From Edaphobacter acidisoli (GTDB taxonomy: Bacteria; Acidobacteriota; Terriglobia; Terriglobales; Acidobacteriaceae), in contig NZ_BMJB01000001.1 in the NCBI RefSeq assembly GCF_014642855.1, positions 2,170,001 through 2,234,000 of the forward strand: a stretch of 64,000 bases of DNA, written 5' to 3'. The notes below the pieces were generated by a model that was not told where the DNA came from, ran no database searches, and saw only the letters and a list, made by a program, of their open reading frames with translations. Each line of letters begins with the position of its first letter. The stretch's first letter is position 1. Shown here one piece after another: positions 1-8,062 of this stretch. Position numbers and translations under genes: made by a program.

Positions 1-246
1 GAACTGCGAAAGCGGCAGGTTCGTCGCATAGGCAGCCAGCGGTTGGATTGTGTTTGTTGGAGGCCCGCTCTTGCGGCGTCCGACAACAAGAAGGACCACA
101 ACCACGGCCAGCACCACAACACCAGCCACGACCCAGGCAACCGCCGGCATGCGTGCGTCGCCTGCAGGCTTCGTCTCAAACATGGCCGGGGAAGGCTGCT
201 CTGGCTTCTCTGTCGGACTGTTGCCCATACTCTGCTCGTCGCTCAT
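1..246 (-). CDS. Membrane-anchored protein, N-terminal part (runs off the window)
   Basis: An open frame starts with ATG at 246 on the minus strand and continues without a stop to the window edge, giving 82 residues. The first 33 or so are hydrophilic and rich in Pro, Glu and Gln. One strongly hydrophobic, valine-rich segment follows at about residues 34-56, closed by GRR. The rest would lie outside the membrane. This is the layout of a single-pass, N-in protein. No start-proximal Shine-Dalgarno is evident, although an AT-rich TATAAA lies just upstream. It follows the DnaC-like gene on the same strand, but a convergent small gene separates them. I do not recognise the family; the remainder lies outside the window. 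Confidence 0.6.
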   Translation of the reverse strand, partial: MSDEQSMGNSPTEKPEQPSPAMFETKPAGDARMPAVAWVVAGVVVLAVVVVLLVVGRRKSGPPTNTIQPLAAYATNLPLSQF

Positions 247-401
247 AAGCCGAAATTTTATACCGCACGGGAGCTCCTCATCCGAAAAGGGAACCCAGCC
301 GTTAACCCATCAGAAGATTCTGCATATTTTCACGTCTCCGCAGAACTTTCTGAAGCAGAATCGCGTTAAGAATCATCAGTTAGGCAGTGAGGAGAACCGC
401 A

Positions 402-539
402 ATGGACAGCCAATTCGACAAAATGCCCTGCCCAGACCGCGATGTGGCCGCTATGGCAGCGATGCCGGTTCCGTCCGACTACCTGTATCAGTTCGCAGCC
501 ATAACATTCGTCCTGTTCATGCTCGCGACGATATTTTAG
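402..539 (+). CDS. Small membrane protein, 45 aa
   Basis: ATG at 402 is preceded by AGGAG (390-394) with a 7-base gap, which is ideal spacing. The frame encodes 45 residues and ends at TAG 537-539. The N-terminal half is soluble (MDSQFDKMPCPDRD, then several Ala/Met residues). The C-terminal 19 residues, from YLYQFA to MLATIF, form one hydrophobic helix that ends at the last residue. This fits a tail-anchored or signal-anchor micro-protein. It lies convergent to the DnaC-like gene. The function is unknown. The strong ribosome site and the clean split between soluble and hydrophobic halves are the reasons for calling it; there is no family match I can name. Confidence 0.5.
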   Translation: MDSQFDKMPCPDRDVAAMAAMPVPSDYLYQFAAITFVLFMLATIF

Positions 540-555
540 GCGACCTTCCAGAGCT

Positions 556-1317
556 TCAGCCGAAGCTTGCCCGCTTGATCTTCTGACGGAAGTCTTCTCC
601 CTGCATCTCAACCACAACGCACATCTCCTGAAGCCGCGACCTCATGCGCTCGCCGATGCGGTCTCCAAGCGTCTCCTCGCGCACAGCCGCCTTGATTCCC
701 GCGTCAGCGCCCAGTGGGGGCAGATTCGGATAGTTGGTCGTGATGATGGTCGTGCGCCGGTCGTTATAGCGCGTATTCAGAATGTGGGCGACCGTATCCC
801 ATACCCAGTCAGTTGGCTTCGACGCACCGAGCTCGTCCAGAACCAGTACCTCAGCCTCAAAGACCGGCGCCAGAATTTCAAGCTCAGTCGCAGCGACCTG
901 CCGGTTGTAGCTGTTCTGCACCTGCTTGAGCAGGTCGCGGTAATCGCAGAACAGGCCCGTCGCGCCTCGCTCAGCCACCAGCGCCTGCAAGATACCGACG
1001 GCAAGGTGCGTTTTACCGACGCCGATGGCCCCGGTCAGCAGCAGGCCAGTGCCATCCGTCTCAAGCGGATAGCTCTCCACAAACTTCCTCGCCCGCAAAA
1101 GTCCCGCCTGGAGCGACCGGTGCGATGAGGGAAAGTTCGTCTCGTAGTTATCGAGCGTGCAGTGCTCGTAACGGCGCGGAATCGCCGCATGAGCAAGCCG
1201 TCGCGCTGTGCGCCGCTCACCCCGGCAGGAGCACTCCTGGGCAAACTGCGTACCATCGTCCCGCCGCACAATCCGCAGCCCCGACCCTTCACACTTTTGG
1301 CAGACCTCGATCGTCAC
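556..1317 (-). CDS. DnaC/IstB-like AAA+ ATPase, probable helicase loader
   Basis: The 253-aa product has a Walker A motif GAIGVGKTH (about residues 96-104), Walker B LVLDEL (158-163) and a sensor-1-like TTIITTNYP near 190. This is the DnaC/DnaI/IstB arrangement. Those proteins load the replicative helicase or, as IstB, assist IS21 transposition. The N-terminus carries a small cysteine cluster (C6, C9, C29, C31) resembling a zinc finger, as in DnaI-type loaders. No IstA-like transposase or IS ends are nearby, so a replication role is more likely than transposition. It is divergent from rpmE across about 200 bases. Confidence 0.75.
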   Translation of the reverse strand: MTIEVCQKCEGSGLRIVRRDDGTQFAQECSCRGERRTARRLAHAAIPRRYEHCTLDNYETNFPSSHRSLQAGLLRARKFVESYPLETDGTGLLLTGAIGVGKTHLAVGILQALVAERGATGLFCDYRDLLKQVQNSYNRQVAATELEILAPVFEAEVLVLDELGASKPTDWVWDTVAHILNTRYNDRRTTIITTNYPNLPPLGADAGIKAAVREETLGDRIGERMRSRLQEMCVVVEMQGEDFRQKIKRASFG

Positions 1318-1520
1318 CGTCTCAGTATCGCAGCAGCCCGACCTGGCATGCCTGTGCGAATCCAGCGCGAATCTAGGATATTCCGTCCAAATACGCTAAA
1401 ATAAAGAAACTGCCTGCATGATCGGCGGTGCGACAGGCTCTTCGATGTGACGGTGACCACACCCGTTCGCAAGCGATCCGCGCCCACAGGCACAAGTTCA
1501 GCAAAAGGATAGCTATTACC

Positions 1521-1754
1521 ATGCCCAAAGAGGGAATCCACCCGAAGTACGAAACCATCACCGTCAAGTGCGCCTGCGGCAGCCACTTCGAGACCCGCTC
1601 CACCCACAAGGGGGACATCGTCCTCGAAATCTGCTCCAACTGCCACCCGTTCTTCACCGGCAAGCAGAAGCTGGTCGACACGGCAGGCCGCGTCGAGCGC
1701 TTCCGCCGCAAGTTTGCCAAGAGCGATGCAGCCAAGGCCGAGGCCGCGAAGTAA
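1521..1754 (+). CDS. rpmE: 50S ribosomal protein L31 (zinc-binding form)
   Basis: ATG at 1521 gives 77 residues starting [20 protein letters not shown], a typical L31 N-terminus. Upstream codons in the same frame do not belong to the family. The four cysteines of the zinc-containing (C+) form are present (C17, C19, C38, C41), followed by the HPFFTGKQ signature. It is a component of the large ribosomal subunit at the central protuberance bridge. The C-terminus has a lysine/alanine-rich extension. A weak AAAGGA lies 11 bases upstream. The gene is followed at once by a strong terminator hairpin. Confidence 0.95.
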   Translation: MPKEGIHPKYETITVKCACGSHFETRSTHKGDIVLEICSNCHPFFTGKQKLVDTAGRVERFRRKFAKSDAAKAEAAK

Positions 1755-1772
1755 GCGGAGCCAATATCAACC

Positions 1773-1800
1773 AAAGGCCTCCGCATCTGCGGGGGCCTTT
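1773..1800 (+). terminator. Rho-independent-type terminator after rpmE
   Basis: A 13-base arm (AAAGGCCTCCGCA) pairs with TGCGGGGGCCTTT across a 2-base TC gap, which implies a slightly opened loop, with one G-T pair. It ends in TTT. It lies 19 bases after the rpmE stop and before the next gene. Confidence 0.75.
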
Positions 1801-1826
1801 GTACGAGAACGTGGCCGGAGCGTCAC

Positions 1827-2192
1827 ATGAACCTTCGCCAGCAGCTCGCAGCAGATCTCGGCAGCAAAATCGCCGGTTGCACCGTTGGAGTGAAGTTCGG
1901 CCACGGCTCGCTTGAAGTCGACAACAAGGTCTTCGCATTCACCCGGCCTGACGAAAGCGCAGCGTTGAAGCTCCCTGCCACACGCATTGCCGAGCTGATC
2001 GCCGACAGCGAGATCCACCACCTGCGGATGGGAGAGCGAACCATGCGCGAGTGGGTCGTCATTCCCAACATCGCAGCGCCGCACAACCTTGGGCTGCTGC
2101 ACGAAGCCAAGACTTATGTCGCCTCGCTTCCCAAAACAGAGCGCCGTAAGACCGCAACCAAAGCAGCGAAGAAAGCTACGAAGAAGCAATGA
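1827..2192 (+). CDS. MmcQ/YjbR- or TfoX-N-like protein
   Basis: The 121-aa protein holds VDNKVFAFTR, then ALKLPATRIAEL and MREWVVI. This order of short strands and helices resembles the YjbR/MmcQ and TfoX N-terminal folds, which are small alpha/beta proteins of uncertain, possibly DNA-binding, function. The last 20 or so residues are Lys/Ala/Thr-rich (KTATKAAKKATKK), a basic tail that could contact nucleic acid. The stop overlaps the dusB start in ATGA, so the two are probably translationally coupled. The family call is tentative. Confidence 0.45.
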   Translation: MNLRQQLAADLGSKIAGCTVGVKFGHGSLEVDNKVFAFTRPDESAALKLPATRIAELIADSEIHHLRMGERTMREWVVIPNIAAPHNLGLLHEAKTYVASLPKTERRKTATKAAKKATKKQ

Positions 2193-3460
2193 AGAAGCGG
2201 TACACACTCGAGCAGAAGCGCTGGGACGCGCCGGTTGAGCACGCGATGCCCAGACACAGCCGTGTGCCTGCCAGCTTCTCTATCGGCAACGTCAAAATCG
2301 CACCGGCGACCGTGCTCGCTCCGATGGCCGGCGTGACCGACACCGTCTTCCGCCGCTTCATCAAGAACGCAAGCCAGTTCAGCGCCGCCGTCACCGACGC
2401 AGACGTGGCGCAGGAGACGACCAACCAGCAGTCCGGCTGCGGCCTTATCATGACGGAGTTCACCTCCGCCGACGGACTCTCTCGAATGCGCGAGACCAAG
2501 CGCAAGCGCTACCTGACCTACTACGACGACGAGCACCCGATTGCAGCGCAGCTCTTCGGCTCAAACCCGGAGACACTCGCCGAATCGGCACGCATCGTTC
2601 AGGATGCGGGCTTCGATATCGTCGACTTAAATCTCGGCTGCCCCGCCAAACGCGTCGTTGCCTGCAATGGCGGCTCTGGCCTGTTGAAAGACCTGCCGCA
2701 GATCGAGCGCATCTTCAAGGCCATCCGCGCCGCGGTGACGATTCCCTTTACGGTGAAGATCCGCATGGGCTGGAACGACAAGAACATCGTCTGCGTGGAG
2801 CTGGCGAAGCTGGCCGAAGACTCCGGCCTGAACGCTGTAGCCCTGCACGCCCGCACACGCGAGGACGGCTACACCGGCCAGGCGCGCTGGGAGTACATCG
2901 CCGCCTGCAAAGACGCGGTGAAGATTCCCGTCATCGGCAACGGCGACATCCGCACTCCGGAAGACGCTGCCGCGATGGTTGAAAAGACCGGCTGCGACGC
3001 CGTGATGATCGGCCGCACTGCGCCGGCAAATCCGTGGATCTTTCGCCAGATCGCGCAGTACACCGCGACCAAGGACGCGACCGGCGCAGGCACCTACGAC
3101 GTGCCCACCAACGAAGACCGGTACCACATGATCCGCACCTACTTCCAGATGCTGGTCGATGAGATAGCCATCGAAGAGGCCGCCGAAGCCGCACGCGCTG
3201 CCGCCATCACTGCCGCCGGTCAAACCGCGCGCGAGCAACGCCACCGCGACTGCGTAGGCAAGATGAAGCAGTTCGCCAGTTGGTTCACGCATGGCGTTCC
3301 AGGCGGAGCTGCGTTGCGCAAGCAAATCTTCGAATCAAAAAATGGCACCGCAGTACTCGGCGCAATCGAACGGTTCTTCGAGTCTTCCCATGAAGCAGTC
3401 GCCGAAGACATGCTCGTGGACAATACTTCGCTCGAAGCCATCGGCGCAGGCTGCGACTGA
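2189..3460 (+). CDS. dusB: tRNA-dihydrouridine synthase (DusB/NifR3 family)
   Basis: This 423-aa flavoenzyme reduces uridine to dihydrouridine in tRNA, using FMN and NADPH. LAPMAGVTD opens the TIM barrel. NLGCPAKRV carries the catalytic cysteine (C151). IRMGW, VALHARTR, IPVIGNGDI and CDAVMIGR are FMN- and RNA-contact motifs in the family order. The helical C-terminal domain follows from about residue 330. It is longer than E. coli DusB because of extra N-terminal residues and an Ala/Glu-rich stretch near residues 325-345. The chosen ATG overlaps the previous stop. A later ATG at 2246 is also possible. The gene ends one base from the convergent nuclease-like gene. Confidence 0.9.
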   Translation: MKKRYTLEQKRWDAPVEHAMPRHSRVPASFSIGNVKIAPATVLAPMAGVTDTVFRRFIKNASQFSAAVTDADVAQETTNQQSGCGLIMTEFTSADGLSRMRETKRKRYLTYYDDEHPIAAQLFGSNPETLAESARIVQDAGFDIVDLNLGCPAKRVVACNGGSGLLKDLPQIERIFKAIRAAVTIPFTVKIRMGWNDKNIVCVELAKLAEDSGLNAVALHARTREDGYTGQARWEYIAACKDAVKIPVIGNGDIRTPEDAAAMVEKTGCDAVMIGRTAPANPWIFRQIAQYTATKDATGAGTYDVPTNEDRYHMIRTYFQMLVDEIAIEEAAEAARAAAITAAGQTAREQRHRDCVGKMKQFASWFTHGVPGGAALRKQIFESKNGTAVLGAIERFFESSHEAVAEDMLVDNTSLEAIGAGCD

Positions 3461-3461
3461 C

Positions 3462-5066
3462 TCACTCACCGCTGCGCTTCCGCCAAATCACCTTCACCTG
3501 CTCGCGCCAGCGCTCTCCAAGGGCAACCAGCATCCACTCCACCCGCGGCGACAGATGCTTCAAAACAATATCCGTCGCCGGATGCACACGCAGCGCCGGA
3601 GCCACCAGGTAAAGCCGCGGAGCATCGGCAGACAGATAAATGCCACCGAAGTACCCATGCCGTTGAAACTCTCCCAATCCGCTCACCTGATCGGGATTCT
3701 GCAGATGGTGCCAGCGAACGTGCACCCAGTAATCCAGCCCTTGCAGTGCAAGGTGCAGGTCTTCATCCGCCTTCAGCTCAATCACAGCCAGGCGGCCATC
3801 GCGCGACACGCTCAACAAGTCCAGCATTCCACGGTCGGAAGCTGCAAACGCCGGCACCTGCGTATACACATGCTTCGGATCGAGCCGCGAATCGATTGGT
3901 TCAACATCGCGCCGGAGCACACTCTCAAGCCATCGCTCCGGCTGCATCCGATAAAGCGGATCGCGCGTGTCGCCGCCAACAACGCGGCGGGCAAAGAGTC
4001 GCGAGATCAACTCGCGCAATTGCATTTCATTTGCATCAGTCAACGAAGTCTCATTGGCGCCCGCGCCGAAGGTAATCTCCTGAGCGCTATTAAAAGAATT
4101 GCCAGAGTAACCCATCCGCACACGTGCAAACTCCAGCCCATGCAGCAGAAAAGCCAGCTCCGTTCCGCTGCGAATGCGCTGCTCAACCTCCCCGCGCATC
4201 GTCTCCGGCACCAGCGCCATCACACGCTCTGCCGAAGCAGCAAAACGATCACGCGCAGTCTGTATATTCGGCGCGCGGACTAGGCGCGTCAGCAGATTGC
4301 CATGATCGGCAGCATCACGTTGCTCCAACTCTTCCGTCGCCTGGTCCAGCTCCCACAGCTCCCACTGCGCCAGAGCAGGATTCAGCCATGCCAGCCGCGA
4401 GAGCGTCAGTGCAGACATTCCACGCGGCACAATCATCTTCAAGCCCTGATAAACCCTGCGTCCATCGCCCAACTCACGGCAATAATTCAGCCATAGAATC
4501 CCCAGCGTCAAAATGCCATCTACGACGACATGTGATTCCTCGTCGTTGACGCCAATCACGGCCCAGGCCTTTTGCCCCTGCACCAGCGAGCCTCGCGCAT
4601 ACGCTGGACCAAAGCTATGCTCCAGGTCCATCGCCGTGCGAAACGCTTCCGGCTTGAACTCAGGAAAGTTCCGCACAAGCACGCGCTCCAGCACCCGTAA
4701 ATACTTCACACGCGTAGCCTCGCGCGTCGAGGGCGTGCGCCGGTCGCGATTGGCAATCAACTCCAGGCTCTGCGGCTTGCTCTGCCCAAAGCGCAACGCG
4801 CTCATCCGCAGGATGCCATCCCGCGTCCGTGTCCCAGTGATGCGCCGAACAATATTGCGCTGCTCACTCCACAAGTGCAGCGTGCAGCGGCCATGATCCA
4901 TATCGAGCGAGTACTTCGCCTCGCGCATATCAAAGATGGCCTTCCCCTCCTCGAGCACGGCCGCATGAGGATGCTCTGCGAGAAATGCCTCAATCGCAGT
5001 TGCAATCTGTTCGGCTGTCTGCTCCTGTCCGGCTGTCACGGAGCGGTGCGTAGGCACGGACTTCAT
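3462..5066 (-). CDS. Large protein with C-terminal PD-(D/E)XK nuclease-like domain
   Basis: The 534-aa product is unassigned over its first 370 residues. The C-terminal part reads as a restriction-endonuclease-like fold: a helix with E381 (ERWLESVL), D416 in GMLDLLSV, the E430-x-K432 pair in VIELKA, and QGLDY (442-446) matching the QxxxY motif of RecB-type nucleases. This suggests a Mg-dependent DNA nuclease related to RecB or NucS. A DNA or RNA substrate cannot be decided. The N-terminal two thirds contain charged helices and no obvious ATPase motifs. The ATG lies 8 bases after the stop of a 44-aa gene, suggesting coupled translation. No restriction or defence neighbours are present. Confidence 0.6.
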   Translation of the reverse strand: MKSVPTHRSVTAGQEQTAEQIATAIEAFLAEHPHAAVLEEGKAIFDMREAKYSLDMDHGRCTLHLWSEQRNIVRRITGTRTRDGILRMSALRFGQSKPQSLELIANRDRRTPSTREATRVKYLRVLERVLVRNFPEFKPEAFRTAMDLEHSFGPAYARGSLVQGQKAWAVIGVNDEESHVVVDGILTLGILWLNYCRELGDGRRVYQGLKMIVPRGMSALTLSRLAWLNPALAQWELWELDQATEELEQRDAADHGNLLTRLVRAPNIQTARDRFAASAERVMALVPETMRGEVEQRIRSGTELAFLLHGLEFARVRMGYSGNSFNSAQEITFGAGANETSLTDANEMQLRELISRLFARRVVGGDTRDPLYRMQPERWLESVLRRDVEPIDSRLDPKHVYTQVPAFAASDRGMLDLLSVSRDGRLAVIELKADEDLHLALQGLDYWVHVRWHHLQNPDQVSGLGEFQRHGYFGGIYLSADAPRLYLVAPALRVHPATDIVLKHLSPRVEWMLVALGERWREQVKVIWRKRSGE

Positions 5067-5074
5067 CCTGTCAG

Positions 5075-5209
5075 CTACCAGCCCTTCCGCTCACGAAGCC
5101 GCATCACATGGGCGGCGCGATGCCGCGAGTGCCGGGCATACATCATCGCCTCGAACTCGACGGTCTGCCGGCCATTCTCCGGATATCGAAGATCCATCTG
5201 CGTGTTCAT
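5075..5209 (-). CDS. Small basic protein, 44 aa
   Basis: ATG at 5209 is preceded on the minus strand by AGGAG with a 6-base gap, a textbook ribosome site. The frame gives 44 residues: MNTQMDLRYPENGRQTVEFE, followed by a basic, His/Arg-rich half that includes ARHSRHRAAHV and ends RERKGW. There is no hydrophobic segment, so it should be cytoplasmic and may bind nucleic acid. It ends 8 bases before the start of the nuclease-like gene and is probably the first gene of that unit. The reading frame extends upstream to 5359, but only this internal start has a ribosome site. No family is recognised. Confidence 0.6.
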   Translation of the reverse strand: MNTQMDLRYPENGRQTVEFEAMMYARHSRHRAAHVMRLRERKGW

Positions 5210-5284
5210 ACCGCTCTCCTTGAAACACACATCGAAGTCTATAGAGAGCACGTTAGCATACTGCTTGTGTACTCTGAGAAAAGC

Positions 5285-6136
5285 ATGGTCTCCCGAAAAC
5301 ACCTGCTCGCCGCCAGCCTCATCCTGCTCACACTCGCAACATTCGCTCGCGCTCAACAATCATCGACGGCGCGCAAAAGTTATATTGGCTTCGACCTGAA
5401 CCTCTATCCCGGCGACAATGATTTGCCAGCATTGCGTAAGCACTTTGCCTTTGCCGGATACTGGCTCAACACACCTCCCGGCGAAGACACAAACACGTGG
5501 CTGGGCAAACGCGACGCGCTGATCCGCAACGGCTTTGGCTTCCTTGTTCTGTTCAATGGACGCGTGGACGCCGAGCTTATGAAGGCGCAACGCGCACACA
5601 CATCTCCCGAATCGCTTGGCCAAAAAGACGCTGCCGCTGCCATCGCCGCAGCTCAGCGCGAACACTTCCCTGCTCACACCATCATCTTTCTCGACCAGGA
5701 AGAAGGCGGGCGACTGCTCGATGAACAGGCCGCTTATCTCTTCGCCTGGACCGAAGCCGTCGCTCATTCCGGCTATCTTCCTGGCGTCTACGCCAGCGGC
5801 CAGCCTGTCAGCGAAGGCCACGGGCACACCATCACCACCGTACAGGACATTCGCGAACAAGTCGCAGCCAAGCACCTCCACCCAATCGCCATCTTCGTCT
5901 ACCAGGACGCCTGCCCGCCCTCCAATGGCTGCACGCTCAACCCTCCGTCTATCGCAAAGAGTGGAACTCCCGATGCACTCGTCTGGCAGTACGCGCAGTC
6001 GCCACGGCGCAAGTCCATCACACGTGCCTGCGCCAAAACCTACTCCTCTGATGGCAACTGCTACGCGCCAAATACGCCAAAGCTGCTGCTCGATATGAGC
6101 GTATCCGACTCGCCCAACCCCTCACACGGGCGCTGA
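5285..6136 (+). CDS. Secreted DUF1906-like (Rv2525c-type glycoside-hydrolase-like) protein
   Basis: ATG at 5285 begins a clear signal peptide (MVSRKHLLAASLILLTLATF, cleavage likely after ARA). The mature part opens YIGFDLNLYPGD and continues with IIFLDQEEGG and GYLPGVYAS. This matches the TIM-barrel-like DUF1906 group related to GH25-type hydrolases. Asp and Glu in the LDQEEGG strand sit where acidic catalytic residues would be expected. The total is 283 aa. A frame upstream to 5108 exists but lacks secretion logic. The protein is probably periplasmic or extracellular and may act on cell-wall glycan. Substrate unknown. Confidence 0.6.
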   Translation: MVSRKHLLAASLILLTLATFARAQQSSTARKSYIGFDLNLYPGDNDLPALRKHFAFAGYWLNTPPGEDTNTWLGKRDALIRNGFGFLVLFNGRVDAELMKAQRAHTSPESLGQKDAAAAIAAAQREHFPAHTIIFLDQEEGGRLLDEQAAYLFAWTEAVAHSGYLPGVYASGQPVSEGHGHTITTVQDIREQVAAKHLHPIAIFVYQDACPPSNGCTLNPPSIAKSGTPDALVWQYAQSPRRKSITRACAKTYSSDGNCYAPNTPKLLLDMSVSDSPNPSHGR

Positions 6137-6193
6137 CCAGCCCATTCGGGGCATTTGCCGCACCTCCTGCACGCGCCTATCATCTAACTTAAG

Positions 6194-7642
6194 ATGACGA
6201 AACCCGCCCCGGACCACAAACGCTACTTCATCGACAAGCTCGGCGTCTCCGAACGCCTGATGGAACGATGCCTCGGCGAGGCGCTCTCGGCCGGTGGCGA
6301 TTATGCCGACCTCTACTTTGAGTCCGTCACCTCGACCTCGCTCGGCATCGACGAGTCGCTGGTCAAGACCGCAAGCCAAGGCATTAGCGTGGGCTGCGGC
6401 GTGCGCGTCGTCTCCGGCGAGCGCACCGGCTACGCCTACACCGACGACCTCTCGAGCGACCGCCTGCTCCGCGCCGCTCGCACTGCCGCACTGATCGCCA
6501 GCGGACCAGCTAAGGAACTGATGAGCGGCTTCCGCCAGCCCGAATCCGCGCAGTCGCTCTATCCCATCGCAGGCGCGACCAGCGATGCTGAGATCTCCGC
6601 CAAGCTCGCCCTCATCGAGCGCGCTGATAAGGCCGCCCGCGCGTACGACCCGCGCATCGTGCAGGTGCGCGCCGGCTTCAACGATGAGTTGCGCCGCATC
6701 CTCGTCGCCGCCTCCGACGGCACGTTCGCCTCAGATACGCAGCCGCTCGCGCGACTCAACATCTTCGTCATCGCCACGGATGGGACCAATACGGCGCGGG
6801 GAACCTCGGGCGGCGGCGGCCGCGTCACCATGGATTTCTTCGAGGGCACGAAGTCTCCTGAGCACTTCGCCCGCGAAGCCGCTCGCACTGCCATCCTGCA
6901 ACTGAGCGCCATCGATGCTCCTGCAGGCGAGATGCAGGTCGTTCTCGGCCCCGGCTGGCCCGGCGTGCTGCTGCACGAGGCGGTCGGCCATGGCCTCGAA
7001 GCCGACTTCAATCGCAAGAAAACCTCTGCTTTCGCCGGATTGATTGGTCAACAAGTGGCCAGCCCCAAAGTCACGGTCGTTGATAACGGCCTGATGCCCG
7101 GACGCCGCGGCTCGTTGAACGTGGACGACGAAGGCACGCCCACTCAGGAAACGGTGCTGATTGAAAACGGCATCCTCAAAGGCTTCCTCTCCGACAAACT
7201 GAACGCGCGTCTGATGGGAATGCCGAACACGGGCAGCGGACGCCGCGAGAGCTATCACCACATCCCCATGCCGCGCATGACGAACACCTATATGCTCAAC
7301 GGCGAAGACATGCCGGAGGACATCCTTAAGAGCGTCAAGCGCGGCCTCTACGCGGTGAACTTCGGCGGCGGCCAGGTGGACATCACCAACGGCAAGTTCG
7401 TTTTCTCGGCCTCGGAAGCGTATCTGATTGAAGACGGCAAGGTCACTGCGCCAGTCAAGGGGGCAACGCTGATTGGCAACGGCCCCGAAGCGCTCAAGTA
7501 TGTCTCGATGGTCGGCAACGATCTCGCGCTCGATGAAGGTATCGGCACCTGCGGCAAGGCTGGACAATCCGTGCCCGTCGGCGTGGGGATGCCGACAGTG
7601 AAGCTCGATCGCATGACCGTCGGAGGGACGGGGCAGGCCTGA
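6194..7642 (+). CDS. tldD: Metalloprotease TldD
   Basis: This is the 482-aa large subunit of the TldD/TldE zinc protease. In E. coli that enzyme cleaves unfolded peptides, trims the microcin B17 leader and degrades CcdA. The metal site HEAVGHGLEADF (H261, E262, H266) is intact. SGGGGRV, GRRGSLNVDDEGTPT and the C-terminal IGTCGKAGQSVPVGVG are family hallmarks. Its partner tldE follows after a 102-aa zinc-ribbon gene, so the three are likely co-transcribed. It is cytoplasmic. Confidence 0.93.
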   Translation: MTKPAPDHKRYFIDKLGVSERLMERCLGEALSAGGDYADLYFESVTSTSLGIDESLVKTASQGISVGCGVRVVSGERTGYAYTDDLSSDRLLRAARTAALIASGPAKELMSGFRQPESAQSLYPIAGATSDAEISAKLALIERADKAARAYDPRIVQVRAGFNDELRRILVAASDGTFASDTQPLARLNIFVIATDGTNTARGTSGGGGRVTMDFFEGTKSPEHFAREAARTAILQLSAIDAPAGEMQVVLGPGWPGVLLHEAVGHGLEADFNRKKTSAFAGLIGQQVASPKVTVVDNGLMPGRRGSLNVDDEGTPTQETVLIENGILKGFLSDKLNARLMGMPNTGSGRRESYHHIPMPRMTNTYMLNGEDMPEDILKSVKRGLYAVNFGGGQVDITNGKFVFSASEAYLIEDGKVTAPVKGATLIGNGPEALKYVSMVGNDLALDEGIGTCGKAGQSVPVGVGMPTVKLDRMTVGGTGQA

Positions 7643-7742
7643 AGTTGCAGGATCCACTCAGCCAGCGGGCTGCCTGGGCAAACAGCACTGGAAAGTACCA
7701 CCTAACGTCACGACCAACGGCACCAGGAAACATGAGGCATCT

Positions 7743-8051
7743 ATGGCAGCGGAACGGGAAAGATTTTACGAGTGCGAAGTGAAGCGTCGCCGCGTCAGGG
7801 CCACCGGCGGTTATGAACCTTTCTGGAAGGTGAAGTCGGTCGAGGAAGCGCTGGGCGACAACGACACGGAGTTCCGCTGCCAGTTCTGCGGCGGTGCGGT
7901 CAAGATATTCAGGCGCCGATCCAGAGAAGGCCCGGCCGCTCATGTGGAGCACAAGCTGAAGTCCGACTCCGAATACTGCGGGGGCTGCATTGCCTTTATC
8001 AATGCGACCGATGGCCGCAGCGCAAGACAGTCTTCATCCCCTGTTCAGTGA
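7743..8051 (+). CDS. Small zinc-ribbon-like protein between tldD and tldE
   Basis: The 102-aa protein has a basic N-terminal half, then FRCQFCGGAVKIF with a CxxC knuckle (C46, C49). AAHVEHKL, with two histidines, and YCGGC, a second CxxC (C79, C82), complete a plausible four-cysteine zinc site around an alpha/beta hairpin. It resembles the small zinc fingers attached to some nucleases (CxxC, AxHxEH, CxxC), but no catalytic domain is attached. It sits 100 bases after tldD and 11 before tldE, so it is probably made with them. It could be an adaptor or substrate of the protease, or an unrelated passenger. I cannot name the family. Confidence 0.65.
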   Translation: MAAERERFYECEVKRRRVRATGGYEPFWKVKSVEEALGDNDTEFRCQFCGGAVKIFRRRSREGPAAHVEHKLKSDSEYCGGCIAFINATDGRSARQSSSPVQ

Positions 8052-8062
8052 GGTTTTGAACT

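Noticed and set aside
556..1317. IstB half of an IS21 element
   Set aside because: No IstA-like gene or terminal inverted repeats nearby, and the Cys-rich N-terminus fits a DnaI/DnaC-type loader.
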